Source: Mesorhizobium sp. YM1C-6-2
GTDB lineage: Bacteria; Pseudomonadota; Alphaproteobacteria; Rhizobiales; Rhizobiaceae
Length of the DNA: 64,000 bases
Direction: 5' to 3'
Assembly: GCF_003666685.1 (NCBI RefSeq)
Contig: NZ_RCIZ01000004.1
Span: 186,001-250,000 of the forward strand
The notes below the pieces were generated by a model, which was not told where the DNA came from, ran no database searches, and worked only from the letters and a program-made list of their open reading frames with translations. A program made the translations under genes and the position numbers. This document shows, one piece after another, positions 15,463 through 24,901 of the stretch. The stretch's first letter is position 1. Every line of letters starts with the position of its first letter.

Positions 15463-16863
15463 ATGGCGGCGCGCTCGTCCGGAATGACGTTCGGCCCGCG
15501 CTCGCTCGCCTTCCGCGTCATCGCCTTCTCGACGGGCTGGGCGATCCTGGCGCTGATCGTCATCTCGACGGTGATCTCGACGCTCTACAGGCAGGCCAGT
15601 GAGCGCGGCTTTGACAGCCTGCTTTCGGCACATCTCTTCAACCTGATCGGTTCGGTCGGCGTCAACGAGCAGGGCGTGCTGAGCGGCAGCCCCAATCTCG
15701 GCGACCTGAGATTCTCCGAGCCGAATTCCGGCTGGTACTATTCGGTCGAACCGGTCTCCGAGGGGCTGACCGGGGAAATCCGCTCGACCTCGATGACCGA
15801 GGCGATCCCGTCGCCACCCGTCTCGGAGGTGCCGTTCAATCCGCAATTCCAGCGCAGCTATCTTGCCGACGGCCTCGCCGGCGAGGAGCTGATCGTCGTC
15901 GAGAGCGAGTTCGTGCTCGATGCGGCGAACCGGATCGCGCGCTTCCGCGTCATGGGCAACCGCAGCGAGCTGGAGGACGAGATCGGCACTTTCGACCGGC
16001 GTCTGTTCACCTACCTGTCGCTGTTCGGCATTGGCATGATCGCGATCAATGCCATGGCGATCCTGCTCGGGCTGAGGCCGCTCAGCCGGGTGAGGAACGC
16101 GCTGGCGATGGTACGCGAGGGCCAGGCGCAGAGGCTGGATGGGCGTTTCCCGGCCGAGATCGAGCCGCTCGCCAACGAAACCAATGCGCTGATCGAGAAC
16201 AACCGCCGCATCGTCGAGCGCTCGCGCACGCAGGTCGGCAATCTCGCCCATTCGCTGAAGACGCCGCTGGCGGTGCTGATCAACGAAGGCCGCGCGCTCG
16301 GCGGCGCCAAGGGTGCGCTGATCTCGGAGCAGGCCGCGGCAATGCGCGAGCAGGTCGATCACTATCTTTCCCGCGCCCGCGTCGCGGCGCAGCGCGACAG
16401 CGTCGTCTACCGCACCCCGGTGACGCCGCTGCTCGAGCGCCTGGTGCGGGTGATCGAGAAACTCGGGCGTATGAAGGTGTCGCTAACCCCGCCGCCTGAC
16501 GAGATAGTCTTTGCCGGCGAGCGCGAGGATCTGGAGGAGATCATCGGCAACCTGCTCGACAATGCCATGAAATGGGCGAAGAGCCGCATAGCGGTGTCGG
16601 TGCAGGAACTGCCGGCCGTCGCCGGTGAGGCGCAGAGGCGTTTCGCCGTCATCATCGAGGATGACGGTCCGGGTATCCCTGAGGAGATGGCGCGCGAGGC
16701 GCTGAAACGCGGCAAGAGGCTCGACGAGACGAAGCCGGGGACGGGTTTGGGTCTTGCCATCGTTTCCGAACTGGTTGGCGAATATGGCGGCAAGCTGTCG
16801 TTGGACCGGTCCGCACTCGGCGGCCTGAAGGCGACGGTCGAACTGCGCAGCGTCAGCGGATGA
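15463..16863 (+). CDS. feuQ: Sensor histidine kinase FeuQ
   Basis: 466-aa PhoQ-like kinase. TM1 at about residues 18-42 (VIAFSTGWAILALIVISTVIST), a periplasmic domain of ~130 residues, TM2 around 180-203, a HAMP linker, phospho-acceptor His263 in LAHSLKTPLAVL, and N (LLDNAMKWAKS), G1 (EDDGPGIP) and G2 (KPGTGLGLAIV) ATP-binding boxes. Expected partner of the adjacent FeuP, with FeuN acting on its periplasmic face. Confidence 0.85.
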   Translation: MAARSSGMTFGPRSLAFRVIAFSTGWAILALIVISTVISTLYRQASERGFDSLLSAHLFNLIGSVGVNEQGVLSGSPNLGDLRFSEPNSGWYYSVEPVSEGLTGEIRSTSMTEAIPSPPVSEVPFNPQFQRSYLADGLAGEELIVVESEFVLDAANRIARFRVMGNRSELEDEIGTFDRRLFTYLSLFGIGMIAINAMAILLGLRPLSRVRNALAMVREGQAQRLDGRFPAEIEPLANETNALIENNRRIVERSRTQVGNLAHSLKTPLAVLINEGRALGGAKGALISEQAAAMREQVDHYLSRARVAAQRDSVVYRTPVTPLLERLVRVIEKLGRMKVSLTPPPDEIVFAGEREDLEEIIGNLLDNAMKWAKSRIAVSVQELPAVAGEAQRRFAVIIEDDGPGIPEEMAREALKRGKRLDETKPGTGLGLAIVSELVGEYGGKLSLDRSALGGLKATVELRSVSG

Positions 16864-17190
16864 CGGCTCCATGCGATCCCGGCGGGAGACCTGACCTTCG
16901 GAACCGGTATGATCCCACGGAAAGCCGTTGTATTAGCCGGATCGGGCCTTGCGAATCTCCGCCATGGCGTTCGGGCCAAATTTCGGACAAATATGGCACC
17001 TAACGCGAGGTCTTCGATGAGGTTTGTCGACATTGGGTGAGGCCGGCCTAAAAATGGCGGTTTTCTGCGCTTCCGGTGCTTTTATACGGAGTGTACGCAC
17101 CGCTCAGGTGCTCGAAACCCACCGTTTTCGGCCCGGTCTGGCCCGAATCTCTTCAAACCTCGTGCGGCGTTGTCGAACCGGGTGACATCC
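16864..17190. other. Intergenic region feuQ to lipoprotein
   Basis: 327 bp without a supportable gene. It is visibly more AT-rich around 16960-17095 than its surroundings, consistent with a promoter for the lipoprotein gene, but I cannot mark a -35/-10 pair with confidence. No strong terminator hairpin after feuQ was found. Confidence 0.5.
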
Positions 17191-17628
17191 ATGAAAATTC
17201 AGGTGGCGTCCTTCGCCGCGACGATAGTCCTGTCAGTGGCCGTGTCGGGCTGCTCGACCATCGGATCGGACGCCGGACGGACTTCGGCGGCGGCCGGCTC
17301 GACCGCTCCGGCAGCGCCCGAAACCATCATTTCGGCGATGGACGGCGGCCTGATCGGCGGAGCGATCGGTTCCAATCTCAGGGAGAGCGACCGCCGCGAG
17401 GCCCTGCAGGCGGAATATCGCGCTCTGGAATATACGCCGGCCGGGAAGCCAGTTGACTGGCAGGGGGCGGGCGGGGTCTCCGGCTCGGTGACGGCGGCGC
17501 AGCCCTATCGCGTCGGTTCGCAGGATTGCCGGCAATATACGCATGCGGTTTCGAACGGGGGCCGCAACCAGACCGCGCGCGGCACCGCATGCAGGAACCC
17601 GGACGGCAGCTGGACGCCGCTGACCTGA
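17191..17628 (+). CDS. Small outer-membrane lipoprotein, surface-antigen (17 kDa-like) domain
   Basis: 145 aa from ATG 17191 (the in-frame TTG at 17170 has no advantage). Type II signal with lipobox VSGC (lipid Cys at about residue 20), a Ser/Ala/Pro-rich linker, a glycine-zipper segment (ISAMDGGLIGGAIG), then a C-terminal domain with C-x-Q-Y (SQDCRQYTHAV....GTACRNPDGSWTPL) as in the 17-kDa surface antigen / RT0821-type proteins of alphaproteobacteria. Likely envelope-structural; exact function unknown. Confidence 0.8.
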   Translation: MKIQVASFAATIVLSVAVSGCSTIGSDAGRTSAAAGSTAPAAPETIISAMDGGLIGGAIGSNLRESDRREALQAEYRALEYTPAGKPVDWQGAGGVSGSVTAAQPYRVGSQDCRQYTHAVSNGGRNQTARGTACRNPDGSWTPLT

Positions 17629-17729
17629 CGTTTTGTTGAACGGGAAATGCTGCGGACCGGCCGTTTCCGACAATCCGCCGCAGACACTCGATATTGGCAG
17701 CTGCCGTGCCGAGGGCTATTTGAGACAGC

Positions 17730-18866
17730 ATGCTGTTTTGGGTCATAGCCGCCTTGCTGACACTGGGCGCCAGCCTCGCGGTGCTCCTGCCGCTTGCCGG
17801 CCGGAGCGCCGTTCGTGCGGCTGACGGCGCGCATGACCTCGAAGTTTATCGCGACCAACTCGCCGAACTCGACCGCGATGCCGGGCGCGGACTGATCCAG
17901 CCCGCCGAGGCCGGCGAGGCGAGGGCGGAGATCGCGCGCCGCATCCTCAAGGCCGGCAAGGCCGCGGCGGCCGGCTCGGTGGGTCTTGGCGGCGGAAGCA
18001 CGCGTGCACTCGGCGTGGCCGCCGTGCTCGCCGTCCCGCTGGTCAGCTGGGGCATCTATACGGCGATCGGTTCGCCTGATCTGCCTTCGCAGCCGCTGGC
18101 GGCCCGTCTCGAAAAGAACCCGGCCGATGCGACTGTCGACGAACTGGTCGCGCGGGCCGAGGCGCATCTTGCCGCCAATCCGCAGGATGGTCGCGGCTGG
18201 GATGTTCTGGCCCCGATCTACGCGCGGCTCGGCCGCTTTGACGAGGCGGTGACGGCCTACAGCAACGCAATTCGCCTCGACGGCGCAAGTGCCGGGCGTG
18301 AATCCGGGCTCGGTGAGGCGCTCGCCGGTGTGGCCGGCGGAATGGTGACGGCCGAGGCGCAGGCGGCCTTTTCCCGGGCGCTGCAGCTTGAGCCGGGCCA
18401 GCCGAAGGCGAGATTCTTCCTTGCGTCGGCGCTTGCGCAGGAAGGCAAGGTCGCCGAGGCGCTGGAAGCCTGGCAGGCGATGATGATCACTCTGCCGCCG
18501 GATTCACCCTGGAGGGGGGCCGTGGCGCAAGCCGTCCAGGAGGCGAACAGCAGGCTGGCGGCTGCCGGAAACGAGGCGCCGCCGGGACCGACGCAGCAAG
18601 AGATCGACGCGGTGGCGAGCATGTCCGCCGAAGACCGCACCGCTATGATCGAACAGATGGTGGCCGGGCTGGACGAGAGGCTGCGCGAGAATCCGCGCGA
18701 CCTGGAAGGCTGGCAGCGGCTCGTCCGTTCTTACCATGTGCTCGGCCGCGGCGACGAGGCTCGCGATGCGCTGAAGCGCGGCACGGCGGCGCTGGGGCAG
18801 GACAGTGCGGAAGGCAGGCAGCTTGCCGAGTTCTCGACCTCGCTCGGCCTGACGGCGGCGGAATGA
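17730..18866 (+). CDS. cycH: Cytochrome c biogenesis protein CcmI (CycH)
   Basis: 378 aa. N-terminal TM ([21 protein letters not shown]), then [22 protein letters not shown], the CcmI signature, a second TM ([18 protein letters not shown]), and a periplasmic TPR domain ([48 protein letters not shown]). It holds apocytochrome c for haem ligation with CcmF/CcmH. First gene of the cycHJKL operon. Confidence 0.93.
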   Translation: MLFWVIAALLTLGASLAVLLPLAGRSAVRAADGAHDLEVYRDQLAELDRDAGRGLIQPAEAGEARAEIARRILKAGKAAAAGSVGLGGGSTRALGVAAVLAVPLVSWGIYTAIGSPDLPSQPLAARLEKNPADATVDELVARAEAHLAANPQDGRGWDVLAPIYARLGRFDEAVTAYSNAIRLDGASAGRESGLGEALAGVAGGMVTAEAQAAFSRALQLEPGQPKARFFLASALAQEGKVAEALEAWQAMMITLPPDSPWRGAVAQAVQEANSRLAAAGNEAPPGPTQQEIDAVASMSAEDRTAMIEQMVAGLDERLRENPRDLEGWQRLVRSYHVLGRGDEARDALKRGTAALGQDSAEGRQLAEFSTSLGLTAAE

Positions 18867-18870
18867 AGCG

Positions 18871-19311
18871 ATGACGCGCAAGCAGAAAAGACTTTCGGTG
18901 ATTGCGGGCGGGCTGGGTTTCCTCGCCGTGGCTGTCGGCCTGACCTTCTATGCGCTCGGCCAGAAGGCGTCCTATTTCTACATGCCGGCCGATCTGGCCA
19001 ATGTGACACTGGAGCCGGGCCAGCGCATCCGGCTCGGGGGACTGGTCGAGAAGGGCACGATCGTTCGCGACCAGGGGACCGAGGTGGAATTTTCCGTCAC
19101 CGACACCGAGCGTTCGGTGAAGGTTGCCTATTCCGGCATTCTGCCCGATCTTTTCCGCGAGGAGCAGGGCGTCATCACCGAAGGCAGCTTCGGGCCGGAC
19201 GGCGTGTTCGTCGCCGACAGCGTGCTCGCCAAGCACGACGAGAATTACATGCCCAAGGAGGTCGCCGACAGCCTGAAGGCCAAGGGCGTCTGGCAGGAGG
19301 AAACGCAATGA
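18871..19311 (+). CDS. cycJ: Haem chaperone CcmE (CycJ)
   Basis: 146 aa. One N-terminal TM anchor ([23 protein letters not shown]) and a periplasmic beta-barrel. The haem-binding His and neighbouring Tyr are in [11 protein letters not shown], the defining CcmE motif. It carries haem covalently to CcmF. It follows cycH by 4 bp and precedes cycK by 12 bp. Confidence 0.95.
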   Translation: MTRKQKRLSVIAGGLGFLAVAVGLTFYALGQKASYFYMPADLANVTLEPGQRIRLGGLVEKGTIVRDQGTEVEFSVTDTERSVKVAYSGILPDLFREEQGVITEGSFGPDGVFVADSVLAKHDENYMPKEVADSLKAKGVWQEETQ

Positions 19312-19323
19312 GGCGGACCGCGC

Positions 19324-21309
19324 ATGGTTGAAATCGGCCACTTCGCGCTCGTTCTGGCCTTCGCGCTGGCGCTGGTGCAATCGGTCGTCCCCCTCGTCGG
19401 CGCACGCACGAGCAACAGCCGCATGATGGCGGTCGCCGAGCCGGTGTCGATGGCAGGCTTCGGGCTGGTGCTGCTCGCTTTCGCCGTGCTGACGGTCTCC
19501 TATGCGCAGTCCGATTTCTCGGTGGCGAATGTGTGGGAAAACTCCCATTCGCTGAAACCCTTCATCTACAAGATCACCGGCACATGGGGGAACCACGAGG
19601 GCTCGATGCTCCTCTGGGTGCTGATCCTGACGTTCTTCGGCGCGCTGGTCGCGCTTTTCGGGGGCAATCTGCCGGCGACCCTGCGCGCGACGGTGATCTC
19701 GGTGCAGGGCTGGATCGGCGCCGCCTTCCTGCTTTTCATCCTGGCGACATCGAATCCCTTCGCCCGCCTTACCCCGGCGCCGATCGAAGGGCGTGACCTC
19801 AACCCGATCCTGCAGGACATCGGCCTCGCCATCCATCCGCCGCTGCTCTATCTCGGCTATGTCGGCTTTTCTGTCTGCTTCTCGTTCGCCGTCGCGGCCC
19901 TCATCGACGGACGTATCGATGCGTCCTGGGCGCGCTGGGTGAGGCCGTGGACGCTGGCCGCCTGGTCGTTCCTGACGGGCGGCATCGCCATGGGCTCCTA
20001 CTGGGCCTATTACGAACTCGGTTGGGGCGGCTTCTGGTTCTGGGATCCGGTCGAGAACGCGTCGTTCATGCCATGGCTGGCCGGCACCGCGCTGCTGCAT
20101 TCGGCGATCGTCATGGAAAAGCGCTCGGCGCTGAAGATCTGGACGCTGCTTCTGGCGATCCTCACCTTCTCGCTGTCGCTGCTCGGCACCTTCCTGGTCC
20201 GCTCCGGGGTGCTGACCTCCGTGCACGCCTTCGCCACGGATCCGAGCCGCGGCGTCTTCATCCTCTGCATCCTGACGGTCTTCATTGGCGGATCGCTGGC
20301 GCTCTTCGCGTTGCGCGCGCCGAGCTTGACCGCGGGCGGTCTGTTCCAGCCGATTTCGCGCGAGGGCGCGCTCGTGCTCAACAACCTGTTCCTGACGACG
20401 GCGACGGCGACGGTGCTGGTCGGCACGCTCTATCCGCTCGTCGTCGAGGCGTTGACCGGCGACAAGATCTCCGTCGGCGCGCCGTTCTTCAACCTGACGT
20501 TCGGGCCGCTGATGATACCGCTTCTGGTGCTGGTGCCGTTCGGGCCGCTGCTCGCGTGGAAGCGCGGCGACGTGCTCGCAGCCGCCCAGCGGCTGATGAC
20601 CGCCTTCGCCGGCACACTGCTTGCCGTGCTCGCAACGATGCTCTTCATCGACGGGGCCACCGTGCTTGCCGCGCTCGGCATTGGGCTTGCGACCTGGCTG
20701 GTGCTTGGCGCGTTGACGGATCTTGCGCTGAAGGCCGGCTTTGGAAGCGCATCGCCGGGCACGATGCTGCGGCGCCTCACCGGCCTGCCGCTCTCGATGT
20801 TCGGGACGGCGCTGGCGCATCTCGGCCTCGGCCTGACAACACTCGGCCTCGTCGGCGTACTTTCCTTCGAGAGCGAACACATCCTGACGATGAAGCCGGG
20901 AGAGACGACTGAAATCTCCGGTTACGTGCTCCGCTTCGACGAGATCGCGCCGGTCCAGGGGCCGAATTTCACCGAAAGCCGCGCCAAGTTCTCGCTGCTG
21001 GACGCAGCCGGCAAACCCTATGGCGAAATCGTCTCGTCGAAGCGTTTCTATCCGGTGCGGCAGATGCCGACGACGGAGGCCGGCATCAAGACGATGGGAT
21101 TGAGCCAGCTCTACGTGTCGCTTGGCGATGAGACGGCGGACGGCTCGCTGGTCGTGCGCATCTGGTGGAAGCCTCTGGTCACGCTGATCTGGGGTGGAAC
21201 GCTGGCGATGATGGCGGGCGGCGCGGTGTCGCTGTTCGATCGCCGGCTGCGGGTCGGAGCGCCCGCCCGACGCCGCCGCGAAGCGATAGAGCCGGCAGCA
21301 GCGTCATGA
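19324..21309 (+). CDS. cycK: Haem lyase subunit CcmF (CycK)
   Basis: 661-aa polytopic inner-membrane protein. The tryptophan-rich WWD domain (GWGGFWFWDPVENASFMPWL) and flanking conserved histidines (AIHPPLLYLGY, TALLHS) that hold haem are present. TGTWGNHEGSMLLWV near the start is also diagnostic. It transfers haem from CcmE to apocytochrome. The stop overlaps cycL (ATGA). Confidence 0.96.
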   Translation: MVEIGHFALVLAFALALVQSVVPLVGARTSNSRMMAVAEPVSMAGFGLVLLAFAVLTVSYAQSDFSVANVWENSHSLKPFIYKITGTWGNHEGSMLLWVLILTFFGALVALFGGNLPATLRATVISVQGWIGAAFLLFILATSNPFARLTPAPIEGRDLNPILQDIGLAIHPPLLYLGYVGFSVCFSFAVAALIDGRIDASWARWVRPWTLAAWSFLTGGIAMGSYWAYYELGWGGFWFWDPVENASFMPWLAGTALLHSAIVMEKRSALKIWTLLLAILTFSLSLLGTFLVRSGVLTSVHAFATDPSRGVFILCILTVFIGGSLALFALRAPSLTAGGLFQPISREGALVLNNLFLTTATATVLVGTLYPLVVEALTGDKISVGAPFFNLTFGPLMIPLLVLVPFGPLLAWKRGDVLAAAQRLMTAFAGTLLAVLATMLFIDGATVLAALGIGLATWLVLGALTDLALKAGFGSASPGTMLRRLTGLPLSMFGTALAHLGLGLTTLGLVGVLSFESEHILTMKPGETTEISGYVLRFDEIAPVQGPNFTESRAKFSLLDAAGKPYGEIVSSKRFYPVRQMPTTEAGIKTMGLSQLYVSLGDETADGSLVVRIWWKPLVTLIWGGTLAMMAGGAVSLFDRRLRVGAPARRRREAIEPAAAS

Positions 21310-21785
21310 AACGAGCTGTCCTGCTTGCAGTGTTGGCGATGGCGCTTTGGCATGGCCCGGCTGTAGCAGTCGAACCCGGCGAAGCGCTTGCCGATCCCGC
21401 GCTGGAGGCGAGGGCGCGCGCTCTGTCGACCGAACTGCGCTGCATGGTCTGCCAGAACCAGTCGATCGATCTTTCCGATGCCGAGCTGGCGCACGACCTG
21501 CGCGTGCTCGTTCGCGAACGGCTGATGGCGGGCGACAGCGACGAAGAAGTCCTCGACTATGTCGTGTCGCGTTATGGCGAGTTCGTCCTCTTGAAGCCCA
21601 GCTTCAGCCTGCGCAATGCGCTGCTGTGGGGTACGCCCGTGCTCTTGCTGGTAGCGGGAGCCGGCGTCCTGTTTTACTCGCAGAGGAGGCGGAGATCGGA
21701 GGCTTCTGCGCTCACGGAGGAAGAGACGGCGGAACTCGACCGCATCCTGGGCGCAAACCCGAAATCGCCAGAGACGAGCCTTTAA
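21306..21785 (+). CDS. cycL: Cytochrome c biogenesis thioredoxin-like CcmH (CycL)
   Basis: 159 aa from the ATGA overlap with cycK. Signal peptide (LLAVLAMALWHGPAVA), the redox motif RCMVC in ELRCMVCQNQSIDLSDAELAHDLR, then YGEFVLLKPSF and a C-terminal TM (LLWGTPVLLLVAGAGVLFY). It reduces the CXXCH disulfide of apocytochrome c before haem ligation. Last gene of the operon; its stop is 2 bp from the stop of the opposing cyclase gene. Confidence 0.94.
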   Translation: MKRAVLLAVLAMALWHGPAVAVEPGEALADPALEARARALSTELRCMVCQNQSIDLSDAELAHDLRVLVRERLMAGDSDEEVLDYVVSRYGEFVLLKPSFSLRNALLWGTPVLLLVAGAGVLFYSQRRRRSEASALTEEETAELDRILGANPKSPETSL

Positions 21786-21787
21786 GC

Positions 21788-22969
21788 TCAGTCCGGAGGG
21801 CGGTCCGGGAGTGTGAGTTCGAACACTTCCTGCTGATCAGAAAAACCTTTCAGCGTCCGATGGCCCAGGCTGACCGTCGCCTCGCCCGTCAGAGCGGCGG
21901 CAACCTCCTTCGAGCAGACTGCGCGCCGGTCAAGCGATTTCGCGACGCCTTCCAGGCGGCTGAGATAATTTACCGTCGGCCCCACCACGGTGAAGTCGAG
22001 ACGGTCGGGGCTGCCGATATTGCCGTAGACGACCGGGCCGACATGCAGCGCGGCAACGAATCGCATGCCAGCGGCAGCCGGGTCGGCGAACGCATTCGCG
22101 ATGGCGCGCGCAGCCTGCAGGCACGCAGCCTGCCGGCCTTCCTCCACGCCGGCCGGGAAGACCGCAAGCACGCCGTCACCGACGAACTTCAACACATCGC
22201 CGCCCTGTGCGCGGACGGCGTCGACCACGATTTCGAAATAGGCGCCCAGCCTCTCGAGAAGGGCATCCGGCTGCAATCGTTCCGACAGGCCGGTGGAATC
22301 GCGAAGGTCGGTGATCAGAACGGCGGCGTCGATCTCGGTCGTCTCGCCGCGCAGGAAGGCGCCCTTGCCGATGCGCTCGGCCGGCCCGCGACCGAGATAG
22401 ACTTCGAGCAGGCTCGCCATCGAATGGCGCATGGCAGCGGGTTCGAGCGCCGCGCCGAAGGCCGGCGCGAGATGCTCTATCAGGCGGATGTCGGCATCGG
22501 AAAAGCCGCCGGGCCGGCTTGCGCTGAAGGCGCTGACCTGGAACGACCCGTCGCCATAGTGGATGGGCAACGCAAAATAGTCGGTGCTGCCGCCCTCCGC
22601 GAGCTCGAACAGGACGGGATGGTCCTTACCGGGCACGAGGGCCTCCAGGGACTTGTGGAAGGGCTGGCGGGTTTCGATCACCCGCTCGAAAGGGCTGCCC
22701 TTGTAGGACGGCGTGGCAAGCATGCCGCGCGGTACGGTATAGGTCTCCGACCCGTCGATGCGGTTCCAGATGACACCCCATGCGCTGATAAGCGGATTGG
22801 CGACCTGCTGTCCGATACGCACCCGCAACAGCGGAACGCCCGCGCCGACCAGCCATTCGGCGAGACCTTCGACGATCTTTTCCGGCGTCGCGCTCTGTCT
22901 GGCCGGCCCGATGAGCCAGTCGATGATGGCGCGCGATTCTGCGAAAGAGGGGTCTGGGCGATCAGTCAC
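21788..22969 (-). CDS. Class III adenylate/guanylate cyclase
   Basis: 393 aa. The C-terminal catalytic domain (about residues 205-385) has metal-binding DLRDST, KFVGDGVLAVFP and a substrate loop VVGPTVNYLSRLEG (the GP-x-VN form is common in rhizobial cyclases). The N-terminal ~200 residues are a soluble GAF-like sensor (PLLRVRIGQQVANPL... DYFALPIHYGDGSFQVSAFSA...GGFSDADIRLIEHLAPAFGAALE) with no TM. It converts ATP (or GTP) to the cyclic nucleotide; the ligand of the sensor half is unknown. It faces cycL tail-to-tail and is divergent from degP. Confidence 0.87.
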   Translation of the reverse strand: MTDRPDPSFAESRAIIDWLIGPARQSATPEKIVEGLAEWLVGAGVPLLRVRIGQQVANPLISAWGVIWNRIDGSETYTVPRGMLATPSYKGSPFERVIETRQPFHKSLEALVPGKDHPVLFELAEGGSTDYFALPIHYGDGSFQVSAFSASRPGGFSDADIRLIEHLAPAFGAALEPAAMRHSMASLLEVYLGRGPAERIGKGAFLRGETTEIDAAVLITDLRDSTGLSERLQPDALLERLGAYFEIVVDAVRAQGGDVLKFVGDGVLAVFPAGVEEGRQAACLQAARAIANAFADPAAAGMRFVAALHVGPVVYGNIGSPDRLDFTVVGPTVNYLSRLEGVAKSLDRRAVCSKEVAAALTGEATVSLGHRTLKGFSDQQEVFELTLPDRPPD

Positions 22970-23084
22970 AACGCCTTCAACATTACCAAAATTTCATATG
23001 CCGGAAATGGCGCCGTAATGTCCTGATTTCTATCTCTCTTGCCAAGGATGCGCCGAAGCATCCGGAGAAGAGGACTGAAATCAG

Positions 23085-24626
23085 ATGACCAACTCCAGCA
23101 AGCCCATTTCCAGCGGCCGCAAGCGGCTCCTCGCCGCCGTCGCCTCGGTCGCCATCGCCGGTGCGGCCGGCTTCAGCGCCGTCACTTCCGGCACCGTTCC
23201 CGTCTTCGCCGAGGCCGTCAAGGTCGAGGCGCCACAGGCCCCCGGCTTCGCCGATGTCGTCGAGCGCGTTTCGCCCGCCGTCGTCAGCGTCCGCGTCAAG
23301 GCCAAGATCGAGCCCGCTTCGAGCGGTCCCGACGTCCAGATGTTCGGCCGCGGCTTTGAGGATCTGCCCGACGACCATCCGATGAAGCGTTTCTTCAAGG
23401 AGTTCCGCGGCTGGGGCGATCAGCAGCAAGGCCCCCGTTCCGAGCGCCGTCAGCGCCGTGGCGATGACGCTCCCCGTCCGGTCGCCCAGGGTTCGGGCTT
23501 CTTCATCTCCGAGGACGGTTATCTCGTCACCAACAACCACGTCGTCGAAGGCGGCGCGCTGTTCACCATCGTCACCGACAGCGGCAAGGAATACGACGCG
23601 AAGCTCGTCGGCACCGATCCGCGCACCGACTTGGCCGTACTGAAGGCCGAGCCGGACGGCAGCAAGTTCACCTATGTCGACTTTGCCGATGACGCCAAGG
23701 TGCGGGTGGGCGACTGGGTCGTCGCCGTTGGCAATCCCTTCGGCCTCGGCGGCACCGTGACCGCCGGCATCGTCTCGGCGCGTGGCCGTGACATCGGCGC
23801 CGGTCCGTATGACGACTTCCTGCAGATCGATGCGGCGGTGAACCGCGGCAATTCGGGTGGCCCAGCCTTCAACCTCAACGGTGAGGTCGTCGGCGTCAAC
23901 ACCGCGATCTTCTCGCCGTCGGGTGGCAATGTCGGCATCGCCTTCGCCATCCCCGCCTCGACCGCCCGCCAGGTGGTCCAGGATCTGATCAAGGACGGCG
24001 CGGTGCAGCGCGGCTGGCTCGGCGTCGAGATTCAGCCGGTGACGCCGGAGATCGCCGATTCGCTTGGCCTGAACAACGAGAAGGGCGCGCTTGTGTCCAA
24101 CGCCCAGGATGACGGCCCCGCCAAGAAGGCCGGCGTCGCGGCAGGCGACATCATCACCGCCGTGGACGGCAAGGACGTGGCGTCGCCCAAGGAACTCGCC
24201 CGTCTCATCGCCGCTATAGCGCCCGGCAGGTCGGTCGACGTCACTGTCTGGCGCGGCGGCAAGGCTGAAACCGTCAAGGTCGACCTCGGCGAACTGCCGG
24301 GTGCCGAGAAGCAGGCGGCGCTCCAGGGCAACGACGAGGCCCCGGCCCAGACCGACCAGCTTGGCGACCTTGGCCTGACGATCACGCCGTCCGACGACGG
24401 CAAGGGCGTCGTCGTCACCGATGTCGATCCGGGCAGCGATGCAGCCGACCGCGGCCTTCAGGCCGGCGACGTGATCACCAACGTCAACTCGAAGCCGGTC
24501 TCGGGTGTCAGCGACATCGAGCAGGCTATGGAAGACGCCGCCAAGGCCGGCCGCGGAGCCGTTCTGGTTCAGGTGACCCGTGACGACGCGAGCCGCTTCG
24601 TCACTCTGCCGGTCGCCAAGGGCTGA
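23085..24626 (+). CDS. degP: Periplasmic serine protease DegP/HtrA
   Basis: 513-aa Do-family protease/chaperone. Signal peptide at 1-~43; catalytic His in TNNHVVEGG, Asp in RTDLAVLK and Ser in NRGNSGGPAFNL; two PDZ domains (about 310-400 and 420-510). A basic insert (RSERRQRRGDD) precedes the catalytic core. The SD GGAGAAGAGGA lies upstream of ATG 23085. Degrades misfolded envelope proteins; its position behind the cyc operon is the rhizobial arrangement. Confidence 0.95.
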   Translation: MTNSSKPISSGRKRLLAAVASVAIAGAAGFSAVTSGTVPVFAEAVKVEAPQAPGFADVVERVSPAVVSVRVKAKIEPASSGPDVQMFGRGFEDLPDDHPMKRFFKEFRGWGDQQQGPRSERRQRRGDDAPRPVAQGSGFFISEDGYLVTNNHVVEGGALFTIVTDSGKEYDAKLVGTDPRTDLAVLKAEPDGSKFTYVDFADDAKVRVGDWVVAVGNPFGLGGTVTAGIVSARGRDIGAGPYDDFLQIDAAVNRGNSGGPAFNLNGEVVGVNTAIFSPSGGNVGIAFAIPASTARQVVQDLIKDGAVQRGWLGVEIQPVTPEIADSLGLNNEKGALVSNAQDDGPAKKAGVAAGDIITAVDGKDVASPKELARLIAAIAPGRSVDVTVWRGGKAETVKVDLGELPGAEKQAALQGNDEAPAQTDQLGDLGLTITPSDDGKGVVVTDVDPGSDAADRGLQAGDVITNVNSKPVSGVSDIEQAMEDAAKAGRGAVLVQVTRDDASRFVTLPVAKG

Positions 24627-24636
24627 GCAGGTCCGG

Positions 24637-24668
24637 GCGGGATGACGTTCCTCCAGCCGTCATCCCGC
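24637..24668 (+). terminator. Hairpin after degP
   Basis: Perfect 11-bp stem GCGGGATGACG / CGTCATCCCGC with a 10-nt loop, starting 11 bp after the degP stop. No strong T-run follows, so it may be a weak terminator or a 3'-end-stabilising structure. The remaining 24669-24901 gap carries the promoter region of the next two-component operon. Confidence 0.6.
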
Positions 24669-24901
24669 TCCTCTTCGTCAGAACTCGATTCCAAGAGGCG
24701 GGGGCGTTTTTCGGGATCATGCTCTGACGTTTCCGGCGATAGCGTCTCTCCACCCCCTGAGCCGCGTGCCGGATCCCGGACGTCCCACGATTAGTCAGTC
24801 TTCCGTGGGACGTCCGGCGGCAGCAGGCTCACCATCGCCTGCTGCCGGAAATCTCTGCCCCCGACATCCGCATTGGCCGCATTTTCGCGTATAGAAGTCC
24901 C

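Noticed and set aside
18643-20880. Long 745-aa open frame on the minus strand opposite cycH-cycK
   Set aside because: It is highly charged low-complexity sequence antisense to clearly conserved ccm genes; an artefact of high GC.
21800-21830. GAGTTCGAAC resembling a tRNA T-loop
   Set aside because: It lies within the cyclase coding sequence and no cloverleaf can be drawn around it.
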